In this document: in pieces, positions 7,344 to 15,142 of the stretch
Numbering within the stretch: the first letter of the stretch is position 1
Layout of the letters: every line of letters begins with the position of its first letter
Assembly: GCA_041497995.1 (NCBI GenBank)
Contig: JBGQHM010000133.1
Location: 1-15,226, forward strand
Length of the DNA: 15,226 nt
Direction: 5' to 3'
From: DATKMS01 sp041497995
GTDB taxonomy: Bacteria; Desulfobacterota; Binatia; HRBIN30
The notes under the pieces: model-generated
What the model was told of the DNA's origin: nothing
Database searches by the model: none
The model's input: only the letters and a program-made list of their open reading frames with translations
Position numbers and translations under genes: made by a program

Positions 7344-8629
7344 TGTCGCAACGGAAGCAACACATGCCGCGGACGAAGACGGCGTCTGCAGTTTCACGCC
7401 GACAGTTTCTGCAGGTATCTGGCGGCGCGATCGGCGCACTGCTCGCGGGTCTGCCGCGCGGATGGGTTGGACGAGTGTACGCGGCGGATGGGCCGGAGAC
7501 GCCGCAGATCCGTATCGGCATCATCGCGCTGACGGATTGCTCGTCCATCGTCATGGCCCACGAGCTCGGACTCTTCAAGAAGTACGGCATCGAATCGACG
7601 GTCTCGAAGGAAGCGTCGTGGGCGGTGATTCGCGACCGCCTGACGTTGGGCGAGAACCAAGCGACCCACATGCTCTACGGAATGCCGTACGCGTCGACGA
7701 TGGGCCTGCTCGGGTCGCCGAAGAAGCCGATGATCATCCCGTTCGGGCTCAACCACAACGGCCAGGCCATCACGCTGAACAAGGAGTTACGCGACAAGGG
7801 CGTGAAGCAACCGCAGGATCTAAAACCGCTGGCCGACGAGGCCAAGAAGAACGGCACTCCGCTCACCTTCGCCATGACCTTCCCGCCTGGTACGCACGCG
7901 ATGTGGATGCGCTACTGGCTGGCGGCAGGCGGAATCAACCCCGACAAGGACGTCACGCTCATCACCATTCCGCCGCCGCAGATGATCGCCAACATGAAGG
8001 TGGGCAAGATGCAGGGCTTCTGCGTCGGCGAGCCCTGGAACGCGCGCGCCGTTGCCGACGACATCGGCTTCACCGCAGTCACCACGCAGCAGATTTGGAA
8101 GGACCATCCGGAGAAGGTCCTCGCGTTCACGGAAGAGTTTGCCGAGAAGAACCCCAAGACCGTGAGAGCCATCCTGCGCGCGATGATCGAATCGAGCCAG
8201 TTCATCGACAAGCTCGACAACCGCCCGCAGGTCGCCGAGGTGGTGTCGCGGCCGCAATACATCAACTGCGAGCCGGGAGTGATCCTCGGCCGCTTGCTCG
8301 GCCGCTACGACTACGGCGACGGCCGCAGCGAGCAGGATCCCTTCTACATGACGTTCTTCGATCGCCACACCAACTTCCCGTGGAAGTCGCACGGCCTCTG
8401 GTGGATCTCGCAGTTCCGCCGCTGGGGCATGGTGGGCGGCGACGTCGACTACAAGAGCATCGTCAACAAGGTGCACCGCCCTGACCTGTTCCGCGAAGTG
8501 GGCAAGGAGATGGGATTGGACGTGCCGCCCGAGGATCTCAAGCAGGAAGCCTTCTTCGACGGAGTCACGTTCGATCCGGCCGACCCCGAGAAGTATGCCA
8601 CGAGTTTTTCGGTGAACAGTTTGGCGTGA
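7343..8629 (+). CDS. nrtA: NrtA-type nitrate/nitrite-binding protein of ABC importer, Tat-exported
   Basis: This periplasmic substrate-binding protein belongs to the NrtA/CmpA group, 428 residues long. The Tat signal SRRQFLQ at 18-24 precedes a hydrophobic segment, with a probable cleavage after VYA near 47. No lipobox cysteine is present, unlike cyanobacterial NrtA lipoproteins. The mature part starts with IRIGIIALTDCSSIVMAHE, typical of the family, and carries the conserved FPPGTHAMWMRYWL, GEPWNARAV and YGDGR segments. The ATG at 7343 was chosen because AGGGAG (7330-7335) lies 7 bases upstream, it overlaps the Rieske stop by one base, and it places the Tat motif near the N-terminus. The frame stays open farther upstream but there overlaps the Rieske gene. 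Nitrate as ligand is inferred from the operon; bicarbonate (CmpA) is the main alternative by sequence family. Confidence 0.93.
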   Translation: MSQRKQHMPRTKTASAVSRRQFLQVSGGAIGALLAGLPRGWVGRVYAADGPETPQIRIGIIALTDCSSIVMAHELGLFKKYGIESTVSKEASWAVIRDRLTLGENQATHMLYGMPYASTMGLLGSPKKPMIIPFGLNHNGQAITLNKELRDKGVKQPQDLKPLADEAKKNGTPLTFAMTFPPGTHAMWMRYWLAAGGINPDKDVTLITIPPPQMIANMKVGKMQGFCVGEPWNARAVADDIGFTAVTTQQIWKDHPEKVLAFTEEFAEKNPKTVRAILRAMIESSQFIDKLDNRPQVAEVVSRPQYINCEPGVILGRLLGRYDYGDGRSEQDPFYMTFFDRHTNFPWKSHGLWWISQFRRWGMVGGDVDYKSIVNKVHRPDLFREVGKEMGLDVPPEDLKQEAFFDGVTFDPADPEKYATSFSVNSLA

Positions 8630-8641
8630 AGGAGAAGAGTG

Positions 8642-9415
8642 ATGACGAAACGACTCGACGTTGGGTCCGTAGCGCTGCCACTGGTCGGCGTCTCCTTGGT
8701 GGTGGCGGTGTGGGCGATCCTCAGTCAGACCGTGGCCCCGGACCTGCCGTCGCCGTGGCGCACGTGGCAGGAATCGAAGCCCTACATCGTCCGGCCGTTC
8801 TTCAAGGACGGCGAGATGAATCAAGGGATCGGGCGCTTCGCGGTGCTGAGTCTGGTGCGCGTGGCCAAGGGCTTTCTCCTGGCGATCGTGGTGGGAACGC
8901 CGCTCGGATTTTTGCTGGGCCTGTCGCCGACGTTTCACCGCGCCTTCGATCCGGTCATTCAGGTGTTGCGGCCGATCTCACCGCTGGCGTGGTTGCCCCT
9001 CGGTCTGATCGTCTTCCAGCGGTCCGAGCCGGCGGCCATCTTCACTATCGCGGTGTGTGCGATGTGGCCGACGGTGATCAACACCGCCGTCGGCGTCCGC
9101 AGCATCAATCCCGACTACTTGAACGTTGGACGCGTGCTGCGCCTGTCGCCGATCACCATGCTGCGCAAGATCATCATTCCGGCCAGCCTGCCCTACGTGT
9201 TCACCGGCTATCGCCTGTCGCTCGGCATCGCCTGGCTGGTGATCGTCGCCTCGGAAATGCTCACTGGAGCACCGGGTATCGGCGGCTTTCTGTGGCAGGA
9301 GTACAACAGCCTCGTCTACTCGCACATTCTCTTGTCGATCATCACCATCGGCGTGATCGGCTTTCTCCTCGACCGATTGATGGGCGTCGCCGAGCGTCGC
9401 TTCCAGACGGTATGA
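8642..9415 (+). CDS. nrtB: NrtB-type nitrate ABC transporter permease
   Basis: This 257-residue inner-membrane permease of the BPD_transp_1 superfamily (NrtB/SsuC/TauC branch) has about six hydrophobic segments. The cytoplasmic coupling region shows LRLSPITMLRKIIIPASLPY near 166-184, the counterpart of the EAA loop that docks onto the ATPases. It should form the transmembrane channel with NrtC and NrtD. The ATG at 8642 is preceded by AAGGAG (8629-8634) at a 7-base distance; the GTG just before it at 8639 would add one residue. It starts 12 bases after nrtA, and its stop overlaps the next gene as ATGA. Only one permease gene is present, so a homodimer is expected. Confidence 0.93.
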   Translation: MTKRLDVGSVALPLVGVSLVVAVWAILSQTVAPDLPSPWRTWQESKPYIVRPFFKDGEMNQGIGRFAVLSLVRVAKGFLLAIVVGTPLGFLLGLSPTFHRAFDPVIQVLRPISPLAWLPLGLIVFQRSEPAAIFTIAVCAMWPTVINTAVGVRSINPDYLNVGRVLRLSPITMLRKIIIPASLPYVFTGYRLSLGIAWLVIVASEMLTGAPGIGGFLWQEYNSLVYSHILLSIITIGVIGFLLDRLMGVAERRFQTV

Positions 9416-10251
9416 CTGTGAGCATGAAGATGGGATTTCTCGAGGTCCGGGGCATCTCCAAGAGCTACGACACGCCACGCGGGCGGCAGGTCGTGCTGCG
9501 AGACCTCGACCTCGACGTGGCGGAAGGCGAGTTCGTGTGTATCGTCGGCTACTCGGGATCGGGGAAAACCACGCTGGTGTCACTCATCGCTGGCCTGACC
9601 CAACCCGACGTGGGGGAGATTCGGCTGGCAGGCGAGCCGATCCACGGCCCCGGTCCGGATCGCGGCATCGTGTTTCAGAACTATTCACTGCTCGCGTGGA
9701 TGACGGTGTTCGAGAATGTGTATCTCGCGGTGGATGCGGTGTCGCCGCAACGTTCCACGGCACAGAAACGGGAGCGCACCGACCAACTGATCCACATGGT
9801 CAATCTGGGTGCTGCGGCGCACAAACGGCCGCACGAGCTGTCGGGCGGTATGCGTCAGCGCGTTGCTGTTGCCCGCGGGCTGGCGATGGATCCCAAGCTC
9901 CTTCTGCTGGACGAGCCCTTCAGCGCGCTGGACGCCCTGACACGGGCGACACTGCAACGCGAGCTGGCGCGAATCTGGATGGCTGAACGGAAGACGGTAG
10001 TGATGATTACGAACGACGTCGAGGAAGCCATCCTGCTCGCTGACCGCATCTACCCACTGATGCATGGTCCCGCCGCCCGACTCGGGCCGGAGATCGTCGT
10101 CGACATCGCGCACCCGCGTTCGAGTCGCGGCCTGAATCTGCACCCGAGTTACCACCACGTGCGCCATGCGATCGTGGACTTCCTGGTCAGCCAGCGTAAC
10201 GGGAATGGCCACGCCAAGCAGCAGGTGGGGTTGCGAGAGGCGGCGCTATGA
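9412..10251 (+). CDS. nrtC: NrtC-like nitrate transporter ATPase (stand-alone, switch His replaced by Asn)
   Basis: This 279-residue ABC ATPase has Walker A GYSGSGKTT (46-54), Q-loop Q89, signature LSGGM (143-147) and Walker B LLLLDEPF (163-170). The switch position reads ITNDVEEA, with N201 where most ABC ATPases have His. The segment PLMHGPAARLGPEIVVDI resembles the NrtC branch, but the C-terminal NrtA-like domain of cyanobacterial NrtC (a protein of more than 600 residues) is absent. The ATG at 9412 overlaps the nrtB stop (ATGA); ATGs at 9424 and 9430 are possible alternatives. It is expected to pair with the ATPase encoded next. The symbol is by relation to NrtC and is less certain than the family call. 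Confidence 0.9.
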   Translation: MTVSMKMGFLEVRGISKSYDTPRGRQVVLRDLDLDVAEGEFVCIVGYSGSGKTTLVSLIAGLTQPDVGEIRLAGEPIHGPGPDRGIVFQNYSLLAWMTVFENVYLAVDAVSPQRSTAQKRERTDQLIHMVNLGAAAHKRPHELSGGMRQRVAVARGLAMDPKLLLLDEPFSALDALTRATLQRELARIWMAERKTVVMITNDVEEAILLADRIYPLMHGPAARLGPEIVVDIAHPRSSRGLNLHPSYHHVRHAIVDFLVSQRNGNGHAKQQVGLREAAL

Positions 10252-11123
10252 ACGAACGCTTCGTCGAGCTCACGCAACTGGGCAAGAGCTACGACACCCC
10301 CAATGGCCCGGCGGTCATTGTCCGCGACTTCAATCTGCGCGTCCGCGAGGGTGAGTTCGTCTGCCTCATTGGCCACTCGGGCTGCGGCAAATCGACGGTG
10401 CTGTCGATCCTGATGGGCTTGAACACGGCGACCGAGGGTAGCGCCATCGTGGCAGGACGCGAAGTCGCTGGCCCCGGTTTGGATCGCGGCGTCGTGTTCC
10501 AGTCGCCGGCACTGCTGCCGTGGCTGACCACACGCGACAACGTGTTACTCGCAGTGGAGCAGGTGATGCCGGAGAAAACGCGGGCACAGCGCGTGCGGCA
10601 CGCGGACGATGCGCTGCGTCTCGTCGGCCTCACCGATTGCGCCGATCGACACCCGGGAGAGCTGTCCGCGGGCATGCGCCAGCGTGTCGGCATCGCCCGC
10701 GCCTTTGCGCTGAACCCGAAGGTGTTGCTGCTCGATGAACCGTTCAGTCTCCTCGATGCGCTCACTCGCATGGAGTTGCAGGAGGAGCTGATGCGCCTGT
10801 GGGAGCAGGAGAAGAAGACGGTGGTGATGGTGACCCACGATGTCGACGAAGCCCTGCTGCTGGCCGATCGCGTGGTCATGATGACTAGCGGCCCGGCCGC
10901 CACCGTCGGCGACGTGCTCGCGGTGCCGCTGCCGCGCCCGCGCCTCCGGGCGAAGATCGTCGATGACCCGAACTACTATCAGGCGCGCGAGAAGCTCCTG
11001 GCATTCCTTGACGGAGCTGCGGTCGCCGATCCTGACGCATCCACCGCTCATGAACCGCGCGCGCTGGTGGTGGAGTGTGTGAGTGCAGTCGAAACGGCGC
11101 GTCAGGTGCCGCTGGCAGTTTGA
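10248..11123 (+). CDS. nrtD: NrtD-type nitrate transporter ATPase
   Basis: This is the second ABC ATPase of the importer, 291 residues. It has Walker A GHSGCGKST (42-50), Q-loop Q85, a slightly variant signature LSAGM (139-143), Walker B LLLDEPFS (160-167) and a canonical switch His, H197 in VTHDVDEA. The segment VVMMTSGPAATVGDVL is typical of NrtD. A tail of about 40 residues after 250 is poorly conserved in appearance. The ATG at 10248 overlaps the preceding stop (ATGA). With the upstream ATPase it should form an asymmetric NrtCD heterodimer. A 48-base gap with its own good ribosome binding site separates it from the porin gene. Confidence 0.93.
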   Translation: MNERFVELTQLGKSYDTPNGPAVIVRDFNLRVREGEFVCLIGHSGCGKSTVLSILMGLNTATEGSAIVAGREVAGPGLDRGVVFQSPALLPWLTTRDNVLLAVEQVMPEKTRAQRVRHADDALRLVGLTDCADRHPGELSAGMRQRVGIARAFALNPKVLLLDEPFSLLDALTRMELQEELMRLWEQEKKTVVMVTHDVDEALLLADRVVMMTSGPAATVGDVLAVPLPRPRLRAKIVDDPNYYQAREKLLAFLDGAAVADPDASTAHEPRALVVECVSAVETARQVPLAV

Positions 11124-11158
11124 GAATCACACTTAGCAACCGACCACATCTCAAAGGC

Positions 11159-11165
11159 AAAGGAG
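11159..11165 (+). promoter_or_regulatory. Shine-Dalgarno sequence of the porin gene
   Basis: AAAGGAG lies 6 bases before the ATG at 11172, within the 48-base gap after nrtD. I see no clear hairpin terminator or promoter elements in this gap, so the porin is probably part of the same transcript, with independent translation initiation. Confidence 0.65.
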
Positions 11166-11171
11166 CTCAGT

Positions 11172-12656
11172 ATGAAGGCAACGGCTCGTTGCACCGCCGT
11201 AGTGTGCCTAGGTCTCGCGCTCCTGCCGACGGCAGGGCGCGCGGAGGTCACGCTCGATCAGCTGTCGCCCAAGCTCTCCGTGGCCGGCAGCCTGCGCACA
11301 CGTTGGGAGCTGTGGAACTGGTTCGAGCCGACGGGCACGCAGAACAACGACTACGACTTCATAGGCACGATCGCTCGCACCTCGGTGAAGTGGAAGGATG
11401 ACGCGTTCGAAGTCTTCGTCGAGGCGCAAAACTCCGCACTCATCGACCTGCCGACCACCGCGTCGGCGCCCGCACCGCAGGGCAATCTCGGCCTCGGCGG
11501 CGTGTACTTTCAGATCAACCGCAAGCGCAACGATGCCAGTGTGTTCCTGAAGCAGGGCTTTCTCACACTCAAGCAACTCGGTCTCCCGGGCCTCTCCGTC
11601 AAAGGTGGCCGCTTCGAGTTCTCGGAAGGCAACGAAGTGCTCAGTGGCGACCCGACCGTCGACTGGTTGAAGAACCTGCGGATCGCGCAGCGGCTCATCG
11701 GGCCGTTCGGCTGGTCGGACGTCGGCCGCTCCTTCGACGGCGGGGTCGTCGCGTTCAACCAAGCGCCGTTCAATGTCACGGCGATGGCCTCGCATCCGAC
11801 ACAGGGAGGCTTTGATCTCAACGGCATGCCCACACTCGACGACGTCGACGTAGCATACGCCGCCTTCAACCTCACCAAGTTGCTGGCGTCCTCGAGCGCC
11901 GATGCCCGCCTCTTTTACATCTACTACGACGACCGCCGTCACCAAACGAAAACCGACAATCGAACTTTGGCCCAGCGTAACAACCCAGTCGAGCGCAACA
12001 GCGACATTGCCATTCACACCGAGGGCGCCAACCTCATTCACGTCGTCCCAACGGCTGCGGGCACCATCGACGGGCTGCTGTGGGGAGCGATTCAGCAGGG
12101 CGACTGGGGAACCCTGGACCAATCGGCGTGGTCATGGGACGCCGAGGCGGGCTGGCAGCCAACCCTACCGTGGAAGCCGTGGGTTCGAGCCGGCTACACC
12201 CGTAGCTCCGGCGATAACAATCCCAACAATGGCACGCACGGCACGTTCTTCCAGATTTTACCTACCGCGCGGCTCTACTCGTACTCTACGTTCTACAACA
12301 TGATGAACAATACGGACGGCTTCGGCGAACTCGTCCTGCGTCCGAAGCCAGGCCTGTTGGCGCGTACGACGCTACATGCGCTGCGCCTCACCGAGTCCCG
12401 TGATCTGTGGTACCAGGGCTCCGGCGCGATACTCGGCAACCGCAACCGCCCTGAAGGATTCGGCTTCACCGGCCGCCCGGCCAACGGACAGCGCGAGCTC
12501 TTCACCCTCATCGAGACGTCCATTGGCTACGATTGGAACCGTTTCCTCAACACCAACCTCTACTACACCCACGTCTTCGGCGGGGCCGTGGTGGATCGCA
12601 TCTTTGCCGGCAACGGCGCCGACTTCGGCTACCTGGAGTTCACGCTCAGGCTCTGA
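11172..12656 (+). CDS. Outer-membrane beta-barrel porin, alginate-export (AlgE-like) family
   Basis: The 494-residue protein begins with a Sec signal peptide (about residues 1-24, cleavage after AGRA). The mature protein is rich in alternating hydrophobic strands, aromatic residues and short Gly/Asn/Asp turns, typical of an outer-membrane barrel. Family marks include SLRTRWELWNWF near 40-51, KGGRFEFSEGNEVLSGD near 144-160 and GRSFDGGVV near 185-193, which resemble the GR-E...RSFDG blocks of alginate-export-type proteins. It ends in YLEFTLRL, compatible with a final beta-strand. Its place directly after nrtABCD suggests it admits nitrate or nitrite through the outer membrane rather than exporting alginate, since no polysaccharide genes are present. 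The barrel call is strong; family and substrate are less certain. Confidence 0.85.
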   Translation: MKATARCTAVVCLGLALLPTAGRAEVTLDQLSPKLSVAGSLRTRWELWNWFEPTGTQNNDYDFIGTIARTSVKWKDDAFEVFVEAQNSALIDLPTTASAPAPQGNLGLGGVYFQINRKRNDASVFLKQGFLTLKQLGLPGLSVKGGRFEFSEGNEVLSGDPTVDWLKNLRIAQRLIGPFGWSDVGRSFDGGVVAFNQAPFNVTAMASHPTQGGFDLNGMPTLDDVDVAYAAFNLTKLLASSSADARLFYIYYDDRRHQTKTDNRTLAQRNNPVERNSDIAIHTEGANLIHVVPTAAGTIDGLLWGAIQQGDWGTLDQSAWSWDAEAGWQPTLPWKPWVRAGYTRSSGDNNPNNGTHGTFFQILPTARLYSYSTFYNMMNNTDGFGELVLRPKPGLLARTTLHALRLTESRDLWYQGSGAILGNRNRPEGFGFTGRPANGQRELFTLIETSIGYDWNRFLNTNLYYTHVFGGAVVDRIFAGNGADFGYLEFTLRL

Positions 12657-12867
12657 AGGCCCCGCCACACGATAGCTGGCCATCAGCGGTGGCCGGTCCT
12701 GCGGCACCGGCATGCGGTGGTCGTTCTCTGCGTGTCGTCACTTCCACGACGGAGCGGAAGATGCGTCGCGCCGACGCGTCTATCGGCCCCCCTGCCGTGT
12801 CTCCGTCTTCCAAGCTTCGCGTGGAACGCGGAACGCAACGTGCAGCCAACCAAGGAGGAGGCCGGTC
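12657..12867. other. Intergenic region between nitrate operon and Hpt gene, with two short hairpins
   Basis: This 211-base gap is the longest spacing between genes in the window and probably separates two transcription units. It holds two possible hairpins: GCCGGT/ACCGGC at 12692-12711 (6-base stem, 8-base loop), and GATGCGTCG/CGACGCGTC at 12760-12780 (9-base stem with one G-T pair, 3-base loop). Neither is followed by a T-run, so a factor-independent terminator is not demonstrated. The Hpt reading frame is open through part of this region (from an ATG at 12712), but the strong AGGAGG at 12853-12858 points to the start at 12868. No convincing sigma-70 promoter was seen. Confidence 0.45.
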
Positions 12868-13203
12868 ATGGACGCTGTCATCAATAGAGACGTTGCTCTG
12901 GCCCGAATCGAGGGAGACGAAGAGTTGCTGAACGAGCTGTTCCAACTTTTTCTGGAAGAGCTACCCGGCTTGGTCCGCGGCATCCGCGGCGCCCTGGCTC
13001 AGCACGATGGTAAGGCGCTGCAGCAAGCCGCGCATTCCCTCAAGGGGGCCGCGGCCAACTTGGCCGCCGACACCGTAGCGGGCCTGGCCAAGCAAATGGA
13101 GTCGATGGGTCGCGACGGCAACCTGGATGATGCCTCGGCAACGTATGCGGCGCTCGAGGCGGAAGTGGATCGACTCAAAGAAGCGCTCGTAACTCTCAGT
13201 TGA
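12868..13203 (+). CDS. Stand-alone Hpt (histidine phosphotransfer) protein
   Basis: This 111-residue helical protein carries the Hpt signature AAHSLKGAAANLAA, with H56 as the probable phospho-accepting residue. It should relay phosphoryl groups between a histidine kinase/receiver and another receiver in the cytoplasm. The first part, FLEELPGLVRGIRGAL, matches the helix before the active helix in Hpt domains. The ATG at 12868 is chosen because AGGAGG sits at 12853-12858 and because the protein then has the normal size of a single Hpt domain. It is followed 205 bases later by CheA, which has its own Hpt (P1) domain, so the locus codes for two separate phospho-acceptor domains. Its partners cannot be told from the window. 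Confidence 0.88.
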   Translation: MDAVINRDVALARIEGDEELLNELFQLFLEELPGLVRGIRGALAQHDGKALQQAAHSLKGAAANLAADTVAGLAKQMESMGRDGNLDDASATYAALEAEVDRLKEALVTLS

Positions 13204-13357
13204 GTACGACACCCCTGAACCGCGCTTCCATGGATTCGTCGACAAGCCGGATCCGCCGACCGTCACGCGGTGGTCGCTCTGCGATCGTTCGTCGATAGGG
13301 CGCCTGCGCAGCAGCCCGCAGCACGGCACGCCAGGAGCCGCACGCGCAGGCGCAGGC

Positions 13358-13373
13358 TGGCACACGGGCCGCA
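13358..13373 (+). promoter_or_regulatory. Possible sigma-54-like promoter upstream of cheA
   Basis: TGGCAC, five bases, then CCGCA gives the GG and GC pairs at the spacing required for a -24/-12 promoter, but the -12 half is weak (consensus TTGCA). Initiation would fall near 13384, between the ATG at 13373 and the preferred start at 13409. In GC-rich DNA such a match can occur by chance. Confidence 0.2.
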
Positions 13374-13408
13374 TGCTCTGCGATGTGGCGGCGCACGAGG
13401 CCAACCTG

Positions 13409-15142
13409 ATGAGTGACATGACACACGACCCGGCATTGATAGAGGCCTTCCTCGATGAAGCCGAGGAATCGCTGCAAGAACTCGAGCGGAACCTGCTTGC
13501 GCTGGAAGGGGATGCCACCGACTCGGAAGCGGTGCACGCCGCCTTCCGCGCCGCCCACACGATCAAAGGCAACAGCGCCATGATGGGCCTGGAGGACATC
13601 ACTGCATTCACCCACGCCGTCGAGAGCGTGCTGAGCCGCCTGCGCGACCGGCGGCTGCCGCACGCACCCGACACGATCGATACGCTGCTCGCGTCGCTCG
13701 ACGTCCTCAAGGGATTGCTCGGGGTCGTCCGGGAAAACGCTCCAGTGCCCGCTACGTATGATGACCTCCTCGCACGTCTGAGCGCGTTAGTGTCCTCGGC
13801 TGACTCGCGACCAGCAGCGCCCTCGACCAGCACAGCGGCCGAACGCACCGAGCGGCCCCCGGTCACCGCGGCGGAGCTGGAGCCGGGATCCATCCGCGTG
13901 GCGACCGACAAGGTCGATCAGCTCGTCAACTTGGCCGGGGAGCTGGCAATCACCCAGTCGATGGTGGCGCAACTCGTCGGCACGTTCACCCCCGATAAAC
14001 TGCCCGGGCTGCGCGAGGCTGTGACGGCCATGGAGCACAATGCCCGTGAGCTACAAGAACAGGTCATGGGAATTCGCATGCTGCCGCTACGCGGCGTCTT
14101 CGGCCGTTTGCCGCGCGTCGTCCGCGATCTCGCGCACCAGTGCGGCAAGCCTATCACTTTGGTTGTGACCGGCGAGGAGACGGAGATCGACAAGGCCGTC
14201 AGCGAGAAAATTACCGACCCGCTCATCCACCTGGTGCGCAATGCGATCGATCACGGCATCGAACCGCCCGAGGCGCGGCGGGCGCAACACAAGCCAGAGG
14301 CCGGCACAGTCACGCTCAGCGCCTATCAGCAAGGGGGGCGTATCTACATCGAGGTGGCGGATGATGGGCGTGGACTGGACCGGGAACGGATTCTCGCGCG
14401 GGCGCGTACCGCCGGACTGGTGTCTACGGATGCCCCGTTGAGCGAGGAAGACGTCGACCAGTTCATCTTCCATCCCGGGCTGTCCACCGCCGACGCGATC
14501 ACGGCGGTGTCAGGGCGCGGGGTCGGCATGGATGTCGTCAGGCGCAACATTGTCGCTCTGGGCGGCCACATCACCATTGCCACACAGCCGGGCCACGGGA
14601 CCTGCTTTCGCATCAGCCTGCCGCTCACGTTGGCGATGCTCGATGGACAACTGTTGCAAGTGGGTGAGCACGTCTACGTGCTCCCACTCGTCAACATCGC
14701 CGAGTCGCTGCGGCCGCGGCGCGACGACATCCAACACTGCCTCGCGGACGGGGAAGTGGTATGCGTGCGCGGCCAAGTGCTGCCGATTCTGCGCCTGCAC
14801 CAGCTCTTCGACGTTGTCCCCGCCACCACCGACCCGGCGGCCGGGCTGCTCGTCATCGTCGACGCCGAATGCACCCAGGTTGCGCTGTTCGTCGATGGCC
14901 TGCTGGAGCAGCAACAAGTTGTCATCAAGAGCTTGGATAGCAATTTCCAACGGGTCGAGGGCATCGCCGGGGCGACCATCCTTGGCAACGGGTGCGTCGC
15001 GCTGATCCTCGACGTCGCGGGACTGATAGCGCTCAACCGCCGCCCCGGGCGGTTCCAACCACAGATCGAGGCCGCTCTCGCACCGACAGCGATGCGCGGC
15101 AGTTCACCCCACTCGGGGCAGGAGGCACAATGCGTACTCTAA
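13409..15142 (+). CDS. cheA: CheA-type chemotaxis histidine kinase lacking a P2 domain
   Basis: This cytoplasmic kinase of a chemosensory array is 577 residues long. Domains in order: P1/Hpt with phospho-accepting H50 in AAHTIKGNSAMMG; a proline/threonine-rich linker (about 131-160) where a CheY-binding P2 domain would often be; P3 dimerisation helices from TDKVDQLVNLAGELAITQS (167-185); P4 ATPase with N-box HLVRNAIDHG (274-283), DDGRG (318-322) and GRGVGMD (369-375); and a CheW-like P5 from about 404 to 545. The ATG at 13409 has GAGG at 13397-13400 and starts right at the P1 domain. An ATG at 13373 would add 12 residues. The stop overlaps the start of the next gene by 13 bases. Whether it controls flagella, pili or another output cannot be judged here. 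Confidence 0.93.
   Translation: MSDMTHDPALIEAFLDEAEESLQELERNLLALEGDATDSEAVHAAFRAAHTIKGNSAMMGLEDITAFTHAVESVLSRLRDRRLPHAPDTIDTLLASLDVLKGLLGVVRENAPVPATYDDLLARLSALVSSADSRPAAPSTSTAAERTERPPVTAAELEPGSIRVATDKVDQLVNLAGELAITQSMVAQLVGTFTPDKLPGLREAVTAMEHNARELQEQVMGIRMLPLRGVFGRLPRVVRDLAHQCGKPITLVVTGEETEIDKAVSEKITDPLIHLVRNAIDHGIEPPEARRAQHKPEAGTVTLSAYQQGGRIYIEVADDGRGLDRERILARARTAGLVSTDAPLSEEDVDQFIFHPGLSTADAITAVSGRGVGMDVVRRNIVALGGHITIATQPGHGTCFRISLPLTLAMLDGQLLQVGEHVYVLPLVNIAESLRPRRDDIQHCLADGEVVCVRGQVLPILRLHQLFDVVPATTDPAAGLLVIVDAECTQVALFVDGLLEQQQVVIKSLDSNFQRVEGIAGATILGNGCVALILDVAGLIALNRRPGRFQPQIEAALAPTAMRGSSPHSGQEAQCVL

Noticed and set aside
7820..8938. Long antisense open frame (372 codons) opposite nrtA and nrtB
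   Set aside because: No domain or signal recognised; composition of a shadow frame; it spans the boundary of two well-supported genes.
8626..9411. Upstream extension of the NrtC-like frame through nrtB
   Set aside because: This part overlaps all of nrtB in another frame and is Arg/Gly-rich without family similarity; the ATGA-coupled start at 9412 fits the ATPase fold.
7343..11123. Sulfonate/taurine (Ssu/Tau) or bicarbonate (Cmp) importer
   Set aside because: The binding protein is of the NrtA/CmpA type with two paired ATPases, and the operon codes for nitrate and nitrite reductases, so nitrate/nitrite is the simplest substrate; bicarbonate is not strictly excluded by sequence alone.
12712..12867. 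Extended N-terminus of the Hpt protein from the ATG at 12712
   Set aside because: The additional residues show no Hpt similarity, and AGGAGG at 12853-12858 marks the start at 12868.
13300..13353. Perfect 10-base inverted repeat (GCGCCTGCGC at 13300-13309 and its complement at 13344-13353)
   Set aside because: The loop is 34 bases, no T-run follows, and the GC-only sequence makes chance pairing likely; not strong enough to call a terminator or operator.
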